DNA of 64,000 nt from Clostridia bacterium (GTDB lineage Bacteria; Bacillota; Clostridia; Oscillospirales; Acutalibacteraceae): assembly GCA_017550625.1 (NCBI GenBank), contig JAFZOL010000044.1, positions 1 to 64,000 on the forward strand, written 5' to 3'. This document shows positions 8,163 through 19,152 of this stretch, one piece after another; position 1 is the stretch's first letter, and each line of letters begins with the position of its first letter. Under the pieces are notes generated by a model, which was given only the letters and a program-made list of their open reading frames with translations, searched no databases and had not been told where the DNA came from. A program made the position numbers and the translations under genes.

Positions 8163-10544
8163 ATGAAACGCATCCACTACATCCTTATCACCTGCGCCCT
8201 TTTCGCGCTGCTTCTGACCTGCATGTCGCTCACGGCGTTGGCCGTGCCGCCCGCCCCGAACTCCGGCTGGGGGCAGGGCGTCTCGTGCCGCTCGCACGCC
8301 TCGGGCACCCTCGTCACGCTCGACAGCCTGCCCGCCTCGCGCTCCGTCACCGAGCCGCGCTGCGCGCCCGGCGCGGAGGAGCAGAAGACCATCCCGCTGC
8401 TCACGATCGTGATCGGCTTCTCCGACAGGGCGTATGACGAAACGTTCGACTGGAACAAAACGATCTTCTCGGGCACGCGCTCGCTGCAGGCGTATTACAC
8501 CGATATGTCGGGCGGGCAGTTCACGTTCACGCCGATCGCCGAGACCTCGGCCTACGGGGTCGACGGCAACGTAAACGCCGCCGACAAAGCGAACGACGGC
8601 GTGGTGCACGTTTCGCTCGATATGCCCCACGGCAACTGGGTGCTCGACTATTACGACGACGACACCGAGATGGCCGAGATGCGCGCGATGACCATGGCGT
8701 TCGTCGACGCCGTGACCGTGGCGGACGACTACGTCGATTTCGCTTCTTACGACCGCAACGGCGACGGCACGATCACCACCGACGAGATGGCGCTGGCCTT
8801 CGTGGTCGCCGGGTGGGAGGCCGCCTACGACGGCAGCCTTTCCATGGGCGAAAACTATTATATCTGGTCCCATGCGTGGGATCTCGGCAGCGCCTGCTAT
8901 TATTACGGCGGCGACGACCTCGTGGTCCCGTCGCCCGACGGCGTCGAGGTGTCGGACTACATCTCCATCGCCGAATACCTGACGAACACGAAGCAGGAGC
9001 CCATCAGCGTGCTCGCGCACGAGCTCGGGCATTACCTCGGCCTGCCGGACCTCTACGACACCAGAAGCAACTCCGCGACCGGCGCGTGGGCGAGCTATGA
9101 CGTGGACTACCTCAGCGTCATGTGCTCCGGCTCGTGGGGCTACGACCCCGTCGGCGGCGCCAACTCCTACGTGCCCCATTCGTTCGACGCGTGGAGCAAG
9201 ACCGCCCTCGGCTGGGTGGAGCCGGTCACCGCCGAAAACAACACGGAATACACCCTCGCCGACGTGTCCGAGAGCGGCGAGATCCTGCTCATCGAAACCG
9301 GGCGCGATAACGAATATTATCTCGTCGAGAACCGCCGCTTCACCGGCTGGGATCTCGGCATGGCCTACGAATACAGCGGCTCCGACGGCGGCCTCGTGAT
9401 CTGGCATATCGACGAGGACGTCTACGACCGCTATGTCGGCAGCAACGGCGTCAACAACGGCGACCACCGCCCCGCGATCATGCCGCTGTATCCCGAAAAG
9501 AAGAACTCGAATTACAGCTATATCGGCAGCAACGACAGGGTACTGACGAACAAGCCCTTCCACGACATGACAAGCTGGATTAACGGCGCGGGCGTTTCGC
9601 TCGGCGACAGCCTCGATCTGCCCCTCTACGGCACCGGCAACAACGCCAACAACCGCGCCTCGCGCACGCTGTCTGGCATTTATCTCACGTTCACGAGCGA
9701 CTCCGCCGACGAGATGACGTTCACGATCGGCGATCCCTCCGGCGGCCACGTCCACACGCTCGTTTACGTGCCCGAAGAGCCCGCCACCTGCGTGGACCCC
9801 GGCGTGAAGGCGTATTACGAGTGCAGCGAGTGCGGCGCGCGCTTCCTTGACGCGGCGGGCCGTCAGCCGGCCACCGACGAGAACCTGCGCATCGCGCCCA
9901 CGGGCAAGCACACCTATACCGACTGGGCTGAGACCCTCGCGCCCACCTGCGGCGCGCCCGGCGAAAAGCAGCGCGCGTGCACCGTCTGCGGCAAGACCCA
10001 GACCCAGAAGATCCCCGCCACGGGCGAACACACCTTCGGCGACTGGGCCGAGACCCTCGCGCCCACCTGCATCGCCGCCGGTGAGAAGGCGCGCGTGTGC
10101 TCCGGCTGCGGCAAAGCCGAAACCGAACCGCTGCCCGCCACGGGCGTGCATACCTTCGGCGACTGGACCGTTGTCACCGCGCCCACCTGCGGGGCCTCGG
10201 GCGAGACCAAGCGCGTGTGCTCCGGCTGCGGCAGGACCGAAACGGCCGTTGTGCCTCCCAACGGCTCCCACGTCTGGGGCGAGCCGGCCGTGGCGGCCGA
10301 GCCCACCTGCACCGCCGCCGGCAAGCTCGTGATGACCTGCACGGTATGCGGTACTGAGAAGGAAGAGCAGCTCGCGCCCCTCGGCCATACGGACGCCGAC
10401 GGCGACGGCTATTGCGACCGCGACGGCGCCGACCTCGCCGGCAGCAGCCGCTGCGTGCTGTGCGGCAAGGTGCACACGGGCTTCTTCGGCGGCATCGTGG
10501 GCTTCTTCCACCGGATCGTCTACTTCTTCCGCAACCTGTTCTGA
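8163..10544 (+). CDS. Secreted M6-like metalloprotease paralogue with hydrophobic C-terminal tail
   Basis: A 793-aa paralogue of the preceding protein, collinear over the signal peptide, the peptidase region (HELGHYLGLPDLYD again) and the start of the Cys-pair repeats. It has only about five CxxC repeats and no dockerin. It ends in CVLCGKVHTGFFGG followed by an aromatic and basic amphipathic tail (IVGFFHRIVYFFRNLF). The tandem arrangement and matching N-termini indicate a local duplication followed by exchange of the C-terminal targeting part. Its start has AAAGGTG 6 nt upstream. A strong terminator follows at 10580. Confidence 0.85.
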   Translation: MKRIHYILITCALFALLLTCMSLTALAVPPAPNSGWGQGVSCRSHASGTLVTLDSLPASRSVTEPRCAPGAEEQKTIPLLTIVIGFSDRAYDETFDWNKTIFSGTRSLQAYYTDMSGGQFTFTPIAETSAYGVDGNVNAADKANDGVVHVSLDMPHGNWVLDYYDDDTEMAEMRAMTMAFVDAVTVADDYVDFASYDRNGDGTITTDEMALAFVVAGWEAAYDGSLSMGENYYIWSHAWDLGSACYYYGGDDLVVPSPDGVEVSDYISIAEYLTNTKQEPISVLAHELGHYLGLPDLYDTRSNSATGAWASYDVDYLSVMCSGSWGYDPVGGANSYVPHSFDAWSKTALGWVEPVTAENNTEYTLADVSESGEILLIETGRDNEYYLVENRRFTGWDLGMAYEYSGSDGGLVIWHIDEDVYDRYVGSNGVNNGDHRPAIMPLYPEKKNSNYSYIGSNDRVLTNKPFHDMTSWINGAGVSLGDSLDLPLYGTGNNANNRASRTLSGIYLTFTSDSADEMTFTIGDPSGGHVHTLVYVPEEPATCVDPGVKAYYECSECGARFLDAAGRQPATDENLRIAPTGKHTYTDWAETLAPTCGAPGEKQRACTVCGKTQTQKIPATGEHTFGDWAETLAPTCIAAGEKARVCSGCGKAETEPLPATGVHTFGDWTVVTAPTCGASGETKRVCSGCGRTETAVVPPNGSHVWGEPAVAAEPTCTAAGKLVMTCTVCGTEKEEQLAPLGHTDADGDGYCDRDGADLAGSSRCVLCGKVHTGFFGGIVGFFHRIVYFFRNLF

Positions 10545-10579
10545 TAAGCTGCAAACCGCCCGAACCGAATAAAACCATC

Positions 10580-10612
10580 CGCGCCGGAAGCTTTCTTCCG
10601 GCGCGCTTTTTC
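10580..10612 (+). terminator. Rho-independent terminator after the protease operon
   Basis: A perfect 10-bp stem GCGCCGGAAG / CTTCCGGCGC with a CTTT loop, followed by GCTTTTTCT. Confidence 0.85.
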
Positions 10613-10725
10613 TGCCCGGCGGGGGCGGGGCGTTTTCCGTCATTTTTGACCGATTTATCGTCAAATTGCACAAAAATTGTGAAAATGCCACAAAGAGCCT
10701 TCTAACAAAATAGTCAAAATTACAC

Positions 10726-10754
10726 TTGAAAACCCGCCTGATATTTGATAAACT
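10726..10754 (+). promoter_or_regulatory. Promoter of the glycogen operon
   Basis: TTGAAA at 10726-10731, a 17-nt spacer and TAAACT at 10749-10754, in an AT-rich stretch that contrasts with the flanking genes. A CGGAGGG ribosome site follows at 10761. Confidence 0.6.
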
Positions 10755-10775
10755 AAAATACGGAGGGATATCTAT

Positions 10776-12668
<1,893 letters not shown>

Positions 12669-12695
12669 CCAACATAGAAGAAAGGATGTAACGTA

Positions 12696-13916
12696 ATGGC
12701 GAGAAAAACCGAAACGATTGCCATGCTCCTTGCCGGCGGGCAGGGAAGCAGACTCGGCATTCTGACGAAGAACATCGCGAAGCCCGCCGTGCCCTACGGC
12801 GGCAAATACCGCATCATCGACTTTCCGCTGTCGAACTGCGTGAACTCCGGCATCTACACGGTGGGCGTGCTCACGCAGTACCAGCCGCTGGAGCTCAACG
12901 ACTACATCGGCAACGGCGCGGCGTGGGACCTCGACCGCAACAACGGGGGCGTGCACGTGCTCTCCCCGTATCAGCAGATCAAGGGCACCGAGTGGTATAA
13001 GGGCACAGCGAACGCGATCTACCAGAACATTAACTTCATCGACCGCTACGACCCCGAATACGTGGCGGTGCTCTCGGGCGACCACATCTACAAGATGGAC
13101 TACAACAAGATGCTGCAGTACCATAAAGAGAAGAACGCCGCCTGCACGATCGCCATGCTCGAGGTCCCGTGGGAAGAGGCCTCGCGCTTCGGCCTGATGT
13201 TCGTGGACGACGACGGCGCGATCACCGCGTTCGAAGAAAAGCCCAAGAACCCGAAGTCCAACAAGGCGAGCATGGGCGTTTACATGTTCACGTGGAAGAA
13301 GCTGCGCGAATACCTGATCGCGGACGAGGCCGACCCGAACTCGTCGAACGACTTCGGCAAAAACGTGATCCCCGCCATGCACGGCGCGGGCGAGCGGATG
13401 TTCGCCTACCGCTTCGACGGCTACTGGAAGGACGTTGGCACGATCGACAGCCTGTGGGAGGCCAACCTCGACCTGCTCAACCCGAAGGTCAACATCGACC
13501 TTACCGACACGTCGTGGCCGATCTACTGCAAAAACGCCTCGCTTCCGCCGCACTACGTCAGCCCCGCCGCGAAGGTCGAAAATTCGCTGGTCTCGGGCGG
13601 CAGCAAGATCTCGGGCAACATCGACTATTCGGTTTTGTTCTCGAACGTGACCGTCGAAGAGGGCGCGAACGTCAAATATTCGATCGTCATGCCCGGCGCC
13701 ACGGTCAAGGCCGGCGCCACGGTGCAATACGCCATGGTGGCCGAGAACGCGGTCATCGAGTCCGGCGCCGTGGTCGGCGAGGACCCGCAGCACACCGAAA
13801 ACCTCGAGAACTGGGGCGTGGCCGTGATCGGTGAAAACGTGGTCATCGGCAAAAACGCCGTCATCAAAGGCAAAAACATGATTGCCGAAAACGTGGGAGA
13901 GGGGGAAGTCAAATGA
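12696..13916 (+). CDS. glgC: Glucose-1-phosphate adenylyltransferase
   Basis: A 406-aa ADP-glucose pyrophosphorylase that makes the ADP-glucose donor for glycogen. The nucleotidyltransferase start [14 protein letters not shown], the [17 protein letters not shown] motif and [12 protein letters not shown] are intact. The C-terminal left-handed beta-helix hexapeptides run from about residue 290. It overlaps glgD by 4 nt (ATGA), which couples the catalytic GlgC to its partner GlgD, the arrangement typical of Firmicutes. Confidence 0.96.
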   Translation: MARKTETIAMLLAGGQGSRLGILTKNIAKPAVPYGGKYRIIDFPLSNCVNSGIYTVGVLTQYQPLELNDYIGNGAAWDLDRNNGGVHVLSPYQQIKGTEWYKGTANAIYQNINFIDRYDPEYVAVLSGDHIYKMDYNKMLQYHKEKNAACTIAMLEVPWEEASRFGLMFVDDDGAITAFEEKPKNPKSNKASMGVYMFTWKKLREYLIADEADPNSSNDFGKNVIPAMHGAGERMFAYRFDGYWKDVGTIDSLWEANLDLLNPKVNIDLTDTSWPIYCKNASLPPHYVSPAAKVENSLVSGGSKISGNIDYSVLFSNVTVEEGANVKYSIVMPGATVKAGATVQYAMVAENAVIESGAVVGEDPQHTENLENWGVAVIGENVVIGKNAVIKGKNMIAENVGEGEVK

Positions 13917-15031
13917 GAGCCAACAACGTACTCGGCCTGATCTTTGCGAACGTCCACGACGAAGAGGTGCCGGAGCTCACCGGCATCCGCTCCATGGCGT
14001 CGATCCCCTTCGGCGGCGGCTACCGCCTCGTGGACTTCGCGCTGTCGAACCTCGTGAACGCGGGCGTCACCAAGGTGGGCGTGCTCACGAACAACAACTA
14101 CCAGTCCCTGATGGACCATATCGGCTCCGGCAAGCCCTGGGACCTTGCCAGAAAGAACGACGGCCTTTATTTCCTGCCGCCGTTCAACGCCACAGCCGTG
14201 CGCAACTATAACCTCGGCGAGGTGGGCGCGCTGCACAACATTCTCAACTTCCTCGAGCGCAGCGAGCAGGAATACGTGTTCATGACCTCGTGCTCGTACG
14301 TGGCGAACATCGACCTCGAGGCCATGTTCAGAGAGCACGAAGAGAGCGGCGCCGACATCACCATGGTGTCGCACGTGGGCAAGGCCCCCGGCTTTGCCAC
14401 CCAGCCGATCGTGGAATCGAAATTCGGCGACATGATCACGTCCCTCCGCCTCGGCGAGCCCACGGACGGCGAGGAGGAATACCTGCTCACGAACTGCCTC
14501 GTCAAAAAGAGCCTCGTCGAGCGCCTCGTGCGCGAGGCCTTCTCGCGCGGGGAATACAGCCTGTTCAAAGACGTGCTGCGCCGCGCGGTCGGCAGGGTGA
14601 AGATCCACTCGTTCGAGCACAAGGGGTACGTCGCGAACGTCGATTCGCTCGCAGGCTATTTCAAGGGCAACTTCGACCTGTTGTGCCGCGAAAATTACGA
14701 GAGCCTCTTCGACCCCGCGCGCCCCGTGCTCACGAAGGTGTATGAAGACATGCCCGCCGTCTACGGCATCGGCTCCGACGTGCGTTCGTCCCTCGTGGCG
14801 GACGGCTGCATCATCGACGGCGAGGTCGAAAACTGCATCCTGTTCCGCGGCTGCCGCGTCGAAAAGGGCGCCGTGGTGAAGAATTCGATCCTCATGCCGG
14901 GCGCCTTCGTCGGCGAGAACGCCATGCTCGACTACGTGCTGGCGGATAAATCCGTGTCTGTGCGCTCGGGCAAGACCCTGTCCGGGGCGGATACATATCC
15001 GGTCTATATCGGCAAGGAAATTCAGATATGA
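13913..15031 (+). CDS. glgD: Glucose-1-phosphate adenylyltransferase subunit GlgD
   Basis: A 372-aa GlgC-like protein lacking the canonical GGxGxRL pyrophosphorylase loop; it begins [19 protein letters not shown], as GlgD proteins do. Part of the sugar-phosphate fold ([20 protein letters not shown]) and the C-terminal beta-helix remain. GlgD forms a heteromer with GlgC and raises its activity, with little activity on its own. It is followed by repeat R2, which separates it from glgA. Confidence 0.93.
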   Translation: MRANNVLGLIFANVHDEEVPELTGIRSMASIPFGGGYRLVDFALSNLVNAGVTKVGVLTNNNYQSLMDHIGSGKPWDLARKNDGLYFLPPFNATAVRNYNLGEVGALHNILNFLERSEQEYVFMTSCSYVANIDLEAMFREHEESGADITMVSHVGKAPGFATQPIVESKFGDMITSLRLGEPTDGEEEYLLTNCLVKKSLVERLVREAFSRGEYSLFKDVLRRAVGRVKIHSFEHKGYVANVDSLAGYFKGNFDLLCRENYESLFDPARPVLTKVYEDMPAVYGIGSDVRSSLVADGCIIDGEVENCILFRGCRVEKGAVVKNSILMPGAFVGENAMLDYVLADKSVSVRSGKTLSGADTYPVYIGKEIQI

Positions 15032-15032
15032 T

Positions 15033-15151
15033 GTGAGATGTGAAATGTGGAATGTGAAATGGAGGAAGGGCTCCGCCCTTACCCATTTATAAATGGGATA
15101 CGGGGTGAAACCCCGTCCTTCACTCCACACTCCGCACTCCACACTCCGCAC
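15033..15151. repeat. Composite heptamer-repeat element R2 inside the glg operon
   Basis: The left arm is GTGAGAT, GTGAAAT, GTGGAAT, GTGAAAT (15033-15060). The core has three short hairpins (GAAGGGCTCCGCCCTT, an ACCCATTTATAAATGGG stem, and ACGGGGTGAAACCCCGT). The right arm is CACTCCA/CACTCCG repeated four times (15121-15151). The right arm, read on the opposite strand, has the same 7-nt period as the left arm. Confidence 0.8.
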
Positions 15152-15180
15152 TTTTTCTATCCAACCATAAGGAGGTTCCT

Positions 15181-16605
15181 ATGAAAGTTCTTTACGCAGT
15201 CAGCGAAGCCAAGCCCTTCATCGCGAGCGGCGGGCTCGGCGACGTGGCGGGCAGTCTGCCCGGCGCGCTCAGGCGGCGTCTCATCGGCTGCCGCGTGGTG
15301 CTGCCCCTTTACGAAGGCATCGACCGCAAATATAAGGACGAGATGAAGTTCATCACCCACATCACCGTGCCGGTCTCGTGGCGGCGGCAGTATTGCGGCA
15401 TCTTCGAGTATAAGCGCGACGGCGTGATCTATTACTTCCTCGACAACCAGTATTATTTCAAGCGTCAGGGCATCTACGGGCATTACGACGACGCCGAGCG
15501 CTTCGCGTTCTTCTCCCGCGCCGTGCTTGAAATTCTGCCCTACATCGATTTCAAGCCCGACGTCATCAACTGCAACGACTGGCAGACCTCGCTCGTGCCG
15601 GTGTATTATTCGCTGTATTACGCCCAGCGCGAGGGCTTCGAGAACATCAAGACGGTGCTCACGATCCACAACATCCAGTATCAGGGGCAGTACGGCCACG
15701 AGGTGCTCGGCGACGTGGTGGGCCTTTCCGAAGAAAACGCCAGCCTGCTCGAAAACGACGGCTGCATCAACTTCATGAAGGGCGGCATCGAGTGCGCCAA
15801 CGCCGTGACCACCGTTTCGCCCACCTACGCCGAAGAGATCCTCGACCCGTGGTATGCCTTCGGCCTCGATTCGATCCTCAACGAGCGCCGCTGGAAGCTG
15901 CACGGCATCCTCAACGGCATCGACACGGTCACCAACGACCCCGCCACCGACCCGGCGCTGCCGGCGCATTTCAGCGCCGACGACCCCGCGAACAAGGCCG
16001 TGTGCAAGGCCGCCCTGCAAAAGGAGATGGGCCTGCCCGAGCGCCCCGACGTGCCGCTCATCGGCATGGTGTCGCGCCTCGTGGGGCACAAGGGCTTCGA
16101 CCTCGTGCGCCACGTTCTCGAGGAGCTTCTGACCACCGAAGACGTGCAGGTGGTCGTGCTGGGCTCCGGCGAATGGCAGTATGAGACCTTCTTCAGCGAG
16201 ATGGCGGCGAAATATCCCGATAAGATCGCCGTGAAGCTCGGCTTCATCCCGGCGCTCGCGTCGCGCATCTACGGCGGCAGCGATATCTTCCTTATGCCGA
16301 GCAAAAGTGAGCCCTGCGGCCTGTCGCAGATGTTCGCCCTGCGCTACGGCTCGGTCCCGGTGGTGCGCGCCACGGGCGGCCTCAAGGATACGGTGCAGGA
16401 TTCCGGCCTCAACACGGGCAACGGCTTCGTGTTCCAGGACTATAACGCCCACGACATGCTGCACGCGATCCGCCGCGCCGTGCACGGCTACGCCGATCAC
16501 GAGGGCTGGGCGATCCTCAGAAAGCGCGCCATGGAGTGCGACAACTCCTGGGCCAAGAGCGCGGGCGACTACATCAAGCTCTACCGCTCGCTCATCAAAG
16601 AATAA
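15181..16605 (+). CDS. glgA: Glycogen synthase (ADP-glucose type, GT5)
   Basis: A 474-aa GT5 enzyme that extends alpha-1,4 glucan from ADP-glucose. Landmarks are the N-terminal loop FIASGGLGDVAGSLP, VINCNDWQTSLVP, HNIQYQGQYG, the second Rossmann domain from about residue 295 (IGMVSRLVGHKGFDL), and the SKSEPCGLSQMFALRYG catalytic region. In place of the usual KTGGL, the first loop reads ASGGL, so the Lys known to contact ADP-glucose in E. coli GlgA is absent. This may be a normal variant in this lineage. It has a strong AAGGAGG ribosome site and no clear promoter of its own. Confidence 0.94.
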   Translation: MKVLYAVSEAKPFIASGGLGDVAGSLPGALRRRLIGCRVVLPLYEGIDRKYKDEMKFITHITVPVSWRRQYCGIFEYKRDGVIYYFLDNQYYFKRQGIYGHYDDAERFAFFSRAVLEILPYIDFKPDVINCNDWQTSLVPVYYSLYYAQREGFENIKTVLTIHNIQYQGQYGHEVLGDVVGLSEENASLLENDGCINFMKGGIECANAVTTVSPTYAEEILDPWYAFGLDSILNERRWKLHGILNGIDTVTNDPATDPALPAHFSADDPANKAVCKAALQKEMGLPERPDVPLIGMVSRLVGHKGFDLVRHVLEELLTTEDVQVVVLGSGEWQYETFFSEMAAKYPDKIAVKLGFIPALASRIYGGSDIFLMPSKSEPCGLSQMFALRYGSVPVVRATGGLKDTVQDSGLNTGNGFVFQDYNAHDMLHAIRRAVHGYADHEGWAILRKRAMECDNSWAKSAGDYIKLYRSLIKE

Positions 16606-16626
16606 ACCCGGTTTTCGGAGGTCAGT

Positions 16627-17502
16627 ATGGCTGAATTCGTATATTCCGCGTTCGCGGACGAGGCGGGCAAAACGCTCGCCGAACAGCTTGAGGCGCTCGG
16701 CGCCGACGGCATGACGCTCATCGAGCCGAGAAACCTCGATCTCGGCAACATCTCGGACTATACCCCCGACATGGCGCGCGAGGTGCGCAAACAGCTCGAC
16801 GAAGCCGGCATCGGCGTGTCCGCCGTCGGCTCGGGCTACGGCAAGATCTGCATCACCGACGATTTCGCCCCCCATTTCGAGAAGTTCAAACAGACCGTCG
16901 AGGTCGCGAACGTCCTCGGCACCGATAAGATCCGCATGTTCTCGTTCTATATGCCCGAGGGGGAGGATCCCGCCCCCTACCGCGACGAGGTCTTCGAGCG
17001 GCTCGACCGCTTCGCCGACTACGCCCGCGCACACGGCGTGTGGTGCTGCCACGAGAACGAAAAGGGCATCTTCGGCGACGTCACGTCCCGCTGCCTCGAT
17101 ATCCTGACCACGTTTGAGGGCAAAATCAAGGGCGTGTTCGACCCCGCGAACTTCATCCAGTGCGGCGTCAAACCCCTTGAGGCGTACGAGGTCCTCGCGC
17201 CGTATATCGAGTATATGCACGTCAAGGACGCCCGCTTTGCCACCGGCGGCGTGGTGCCGCCCGGCAGGGGCGACGGCGAGGTCAAAGAGATCCTCCGGCG
17301 CTTTGCCGAAAAAGAGGGGACCCGAATCCTCACCCTCGAGCCGCACCTCAAGGTGTTCGACGGGCTTTCGGCCCTCGAAAACGTCAGCGGCAGCGTGTTC
17401 TCGGTCACCGAGGACTACGTCTATCCCACCAACCGCGCGGCGTTCGACGCCGCGGCGGGCGCGCTGTTCGGGCTCCTCGGTGAGCTCGGCATCGCCCGCT
17501 GA
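16627..17502 (+). CDS. Sugar phosphate isomerase/epimerase family protein (TIM barrel)
   Basis: A 291-aa member of the xylose isomerase-like TIM-barrel (AP endonuclease 2) superfamily. Metal-ligand positions are suggested by CCHENEKGIFGD (Glu at about 142), GVFDPANFIQCG, YMHVKDAR and the closing LTLEPHL Glu. It starts 21 nt after glgA with a GGAGG site, so it could be read through from the glycogen operon. It is followed by a terminator. The substrate is not identifiable. Confidence 0.82.
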   Translation: MAEFVYSAFADEAGKTLAEQLEALGADGMTLIEPRNLDLGNISDYTPDMAREVRKQLDEAGIGVSAVGSGYGKICITDDFAPHFEKFKQTVEVANVLGTDKIRMFSFYMPEGEDPAPYRDEVFERLDRFADYARAHGVWCCHENEKGIFGDVTSRCLDILTTFEGKIKGVFDPANFIQCGVKPLEAYEVLAPYIEYMHVKDARFATGGVVPPGRGDGEVKEILRRFAEKEGTRILTLEPHLKVFDGLSALENVSGSVFSVTEDYVYPTNRAAFDAAAGALFGLLGELGIAR

Positions 17503-17520
17503 ATCCGCGTCCACCGCGTT

Positions 17521-17550
17521 TTTCCGCCTGCCCGGGCAGGCGGATTTTTC
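17521..17550 (+). terminator. Rho-independent terminator
   Basis: Stem TCCGCCTG / CAGGCGGA around CCCGGG at 17523-17544, followed by TTTTTC. Confidence 0.8.
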
Positions 17551-17592
17551 GAGAAACCGTCCGCCCCGCGGCGGACCGAAAGGAGCTTTTTT

Positions 17593-18141
17593 ATGCCCTA
17601 CGTCCCCATGACCGATTACGAGTCCGCGTCCGAAGAGGTCCGCCGCGAATACGACGACCAGATCGCAAAGCACGGGCGCATCACCAACATGAAGCGCACG
17701 CTCCTGCATAACGTGCCGAGCTTCAAGGCGTATATGGAGTGGTACACGCTCTACGACGAGCTGAAACCCGTGCTCGGCGACCGGGCGCTGTCCATCTTGT
17801 CCTATGCGATCTCCTCGGGCAACGACTGCCTCATCTGCGGGTCCTTCTTCAAAAAGATCCTCGAGGACCGCGGCGACGACCCCGACGATCTGAAAATGGA
17901 CGAGACCGAAGAATTGCTGCACACGCTCGGCACCTGCATCGCGCTCGACCCGCACAACATCCCCGACTACGTTTACGACGGGCTCAAGGCAAAGTTTTCG
18001 GACGAGGTCATCGTCACGATCGTGGCGTTCGCCGGCATCATGTACGCCACGAACCTGTTCAACACCGTGATGAAGGTGGATCTCGACGAGGTGCTCTATA
18101 ACCACAAGCTGATCACGAAGGAGGATCGTTCCCATGGCTGA
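17593..18141 (+). CDS. Carboxymuconolactone decarboxylase/AhpD-like protein
   Basis: A 182-aa all-helical protein. The region DRALSILSYAISSGNDCLICGSFF contains a CxxC pair placed like the redox or active-site Cys pair of AhpD-fold proteins; the usual following His is replaced here by Phe-Phe. AhpD-fold proteins serve as peroxidase reductants or decarboxylases, but no reaction can be assigned. It overlaps the next gene (SDR) by 8 nt, so the two are probably functional partners. Confidence 0.65.
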   Translation: MPYVPMTDYESASEEVRREYDDQIAKHGRITNMKRTLLHNVPSFKAYMEWYTLYDELKPVLGDRALSILSYAISSGNDCLICGSFFKKILEDRGDDPDDLKMDETEELLHTLGTCIALDPHNIPDYVYDGLKAKFSDEVIVTIVAFAGIMYATNLFNTVMKVDLDEVLYNHKLITKEDRSHG

Positions 18142-18937
18142 TTTTGAAAACAAGGTCGCGTTCATCACCGGCGCCGCCCACGGGCAGGGCCGCGCCACCG
18201 CCGTGGCGCTCGCGAAAGAGGGCGCTGCGATCGCCGCGTTCGACGTGGCCAAGCAGATCGAATACCCGCGCTACGCCTTCGGCACGTCCGAGGAGCTCAA
18301 GAGCCTGAAAGAAGAGATCGAGTCCTTCGGCGGGCGCTGCGAGATCTTCGCCGGCGACGTGCGCGACGACAAGGCCGTCACCGCCGCCGTCGAGGGCACG
18401 ATCGCGGCCTTCGGCAAGATCGACATCCTCTTCAACAACGCCGGCATCTGCGCCTACGCGCGCGTGCACGAGATGACCGACGAAGAGTGGGACGCGATGA
18501 TCGACATCAACCTCAAGGGGCCGTTCATGGTCACCCGGCGCGTCGCGCCCTATATGATGGCTGAGAAAAGCGGCGTGATCATCAACAATTCGTCCGTCAT
18601 GGGCCTCCGGGGCGGCAACCGCCTGTCGCACTACACCGCCTCCAAGTGGGGCCTCACGGGCCTCACGAAAGCGTGGGCGATCGAGCTCGCGCCCTACAAC
18701 ATCCGCGTGCTGTCGATCCATCCCACCGGCGTCAACACCCCGATGAACGACGGCCTCGCCGCGATGGAGGGCAAGACCCCCGAAGAGATCGCCGAGGCGT
18801 CGGCGGGCAACCTGCTGCCCGTGCCGTGGATCGAGCCCGAGGATACCGCGAACCTCGTGCTTTTCCTGGCGAGCGACAAGGCGCGCTACGCCACCGGCAG
18901 CCAGTTCGTGCTCGACGCGGGGCTTCTGAGCGTATAA
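18134..18937 (+). CDS. SDR family NAD(P)-dependent oxidoreductase
   Basis: A 267-aa short-chain dehydrogenase/reductase. It has the TGAAHGQGRATA cofactor loop near residue 12, NNAGI, the catalytic Ser in NNSSVMG, the YTASKWG Tyr/Lys pair, and IHPTGVNTPM after it. The C-terminus YATGSQFVLDAG is typical. This form (mycofactocin-like or classical SDR) oxidises a secondary alcohol or reduces a ketone; the substrate is unknown. It is coupled to the AhpD-like gene, and a terminator lies 20 nt after its stop. Confidence 0.9.
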   Translation: MADFENKVAFITGAAHGQGRATAVALAKEGAAIAAFDVAKQIEYPRYAFGTSEELKSLKEEIESFGGRCEIFAGDVRDDKAVTAAVEGTIAAFGKIDILFNNAGICAYARVHEMTDEEWDAMIDINLKGPFMVTRRVAPYMMAEKSGVIINNSSVMGLRGGNRLSHYTASKWGLTGLTKAWAIELAPYNIRVLSIHPTGVNTPMNDGLAAMEGKTPEEIAEASAGNLLPVPWIEPEDTANLVLFLASDKARYATGSQFVLDAGLLSV

Positions 18938-18955
18938 CCCGATCAATTTATCAAC

Positions 18956-18988
18956 AGAGGAAGGGGAGTCCTCCTTCCTCTTCTTTTT
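18956..18988 (+). terminator. Rho-independent terminator after the SDR gene
   Basis: Stem AGAGGAAGG / CCTTCCTCT (18956-18964 with 18973-18981) followed by TCTTTTT. A second GGGGCCTG/CAGGCCCC hairpin follows at 19028-19058 without a T tract. Confidence 0.75.
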
Positions 18989-19066
18989 AAACTTTTTTTA
19001 ATTCTTTTTATGCAATATCACTAAATTCGGGGCCTGCGATTTTCCGAAACAGGCCCCGAAATATCC

Positions 19067-19095
19067 TTGCAATTTGCGTTTTCGTGATGTATAAT
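19067..19095 (+). promoter_or_regulatory. Strong promoter for the 429-aa secreted protein
   Basis: TTGCAA at 19067-19072, a 17-nt spacer and a perfect TATAAT at 19090-19095. The ribosome site AAAGGAGG at 19138 precedes the start at 19153. Confidence 0.8.
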
Positions 19096-19152
19096 TCAAA
19101 CAGATAAATATCATTACTTATCTGCAAGAATCTCTCAAAGGAGGAAACATAC

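Noticed and set aside
4949..10544. Assembly duplication of one protease gene
   Set aside because: The copies differ at many codons and have different C-termini, so they are true paralogues.
19027..19060. GGGGCCTG/CAGGCCCC hairpin as a second terminator
   Set aside because: No T tract follows on either strand; left as an unexplained hairpin upstream of the strong promoter.
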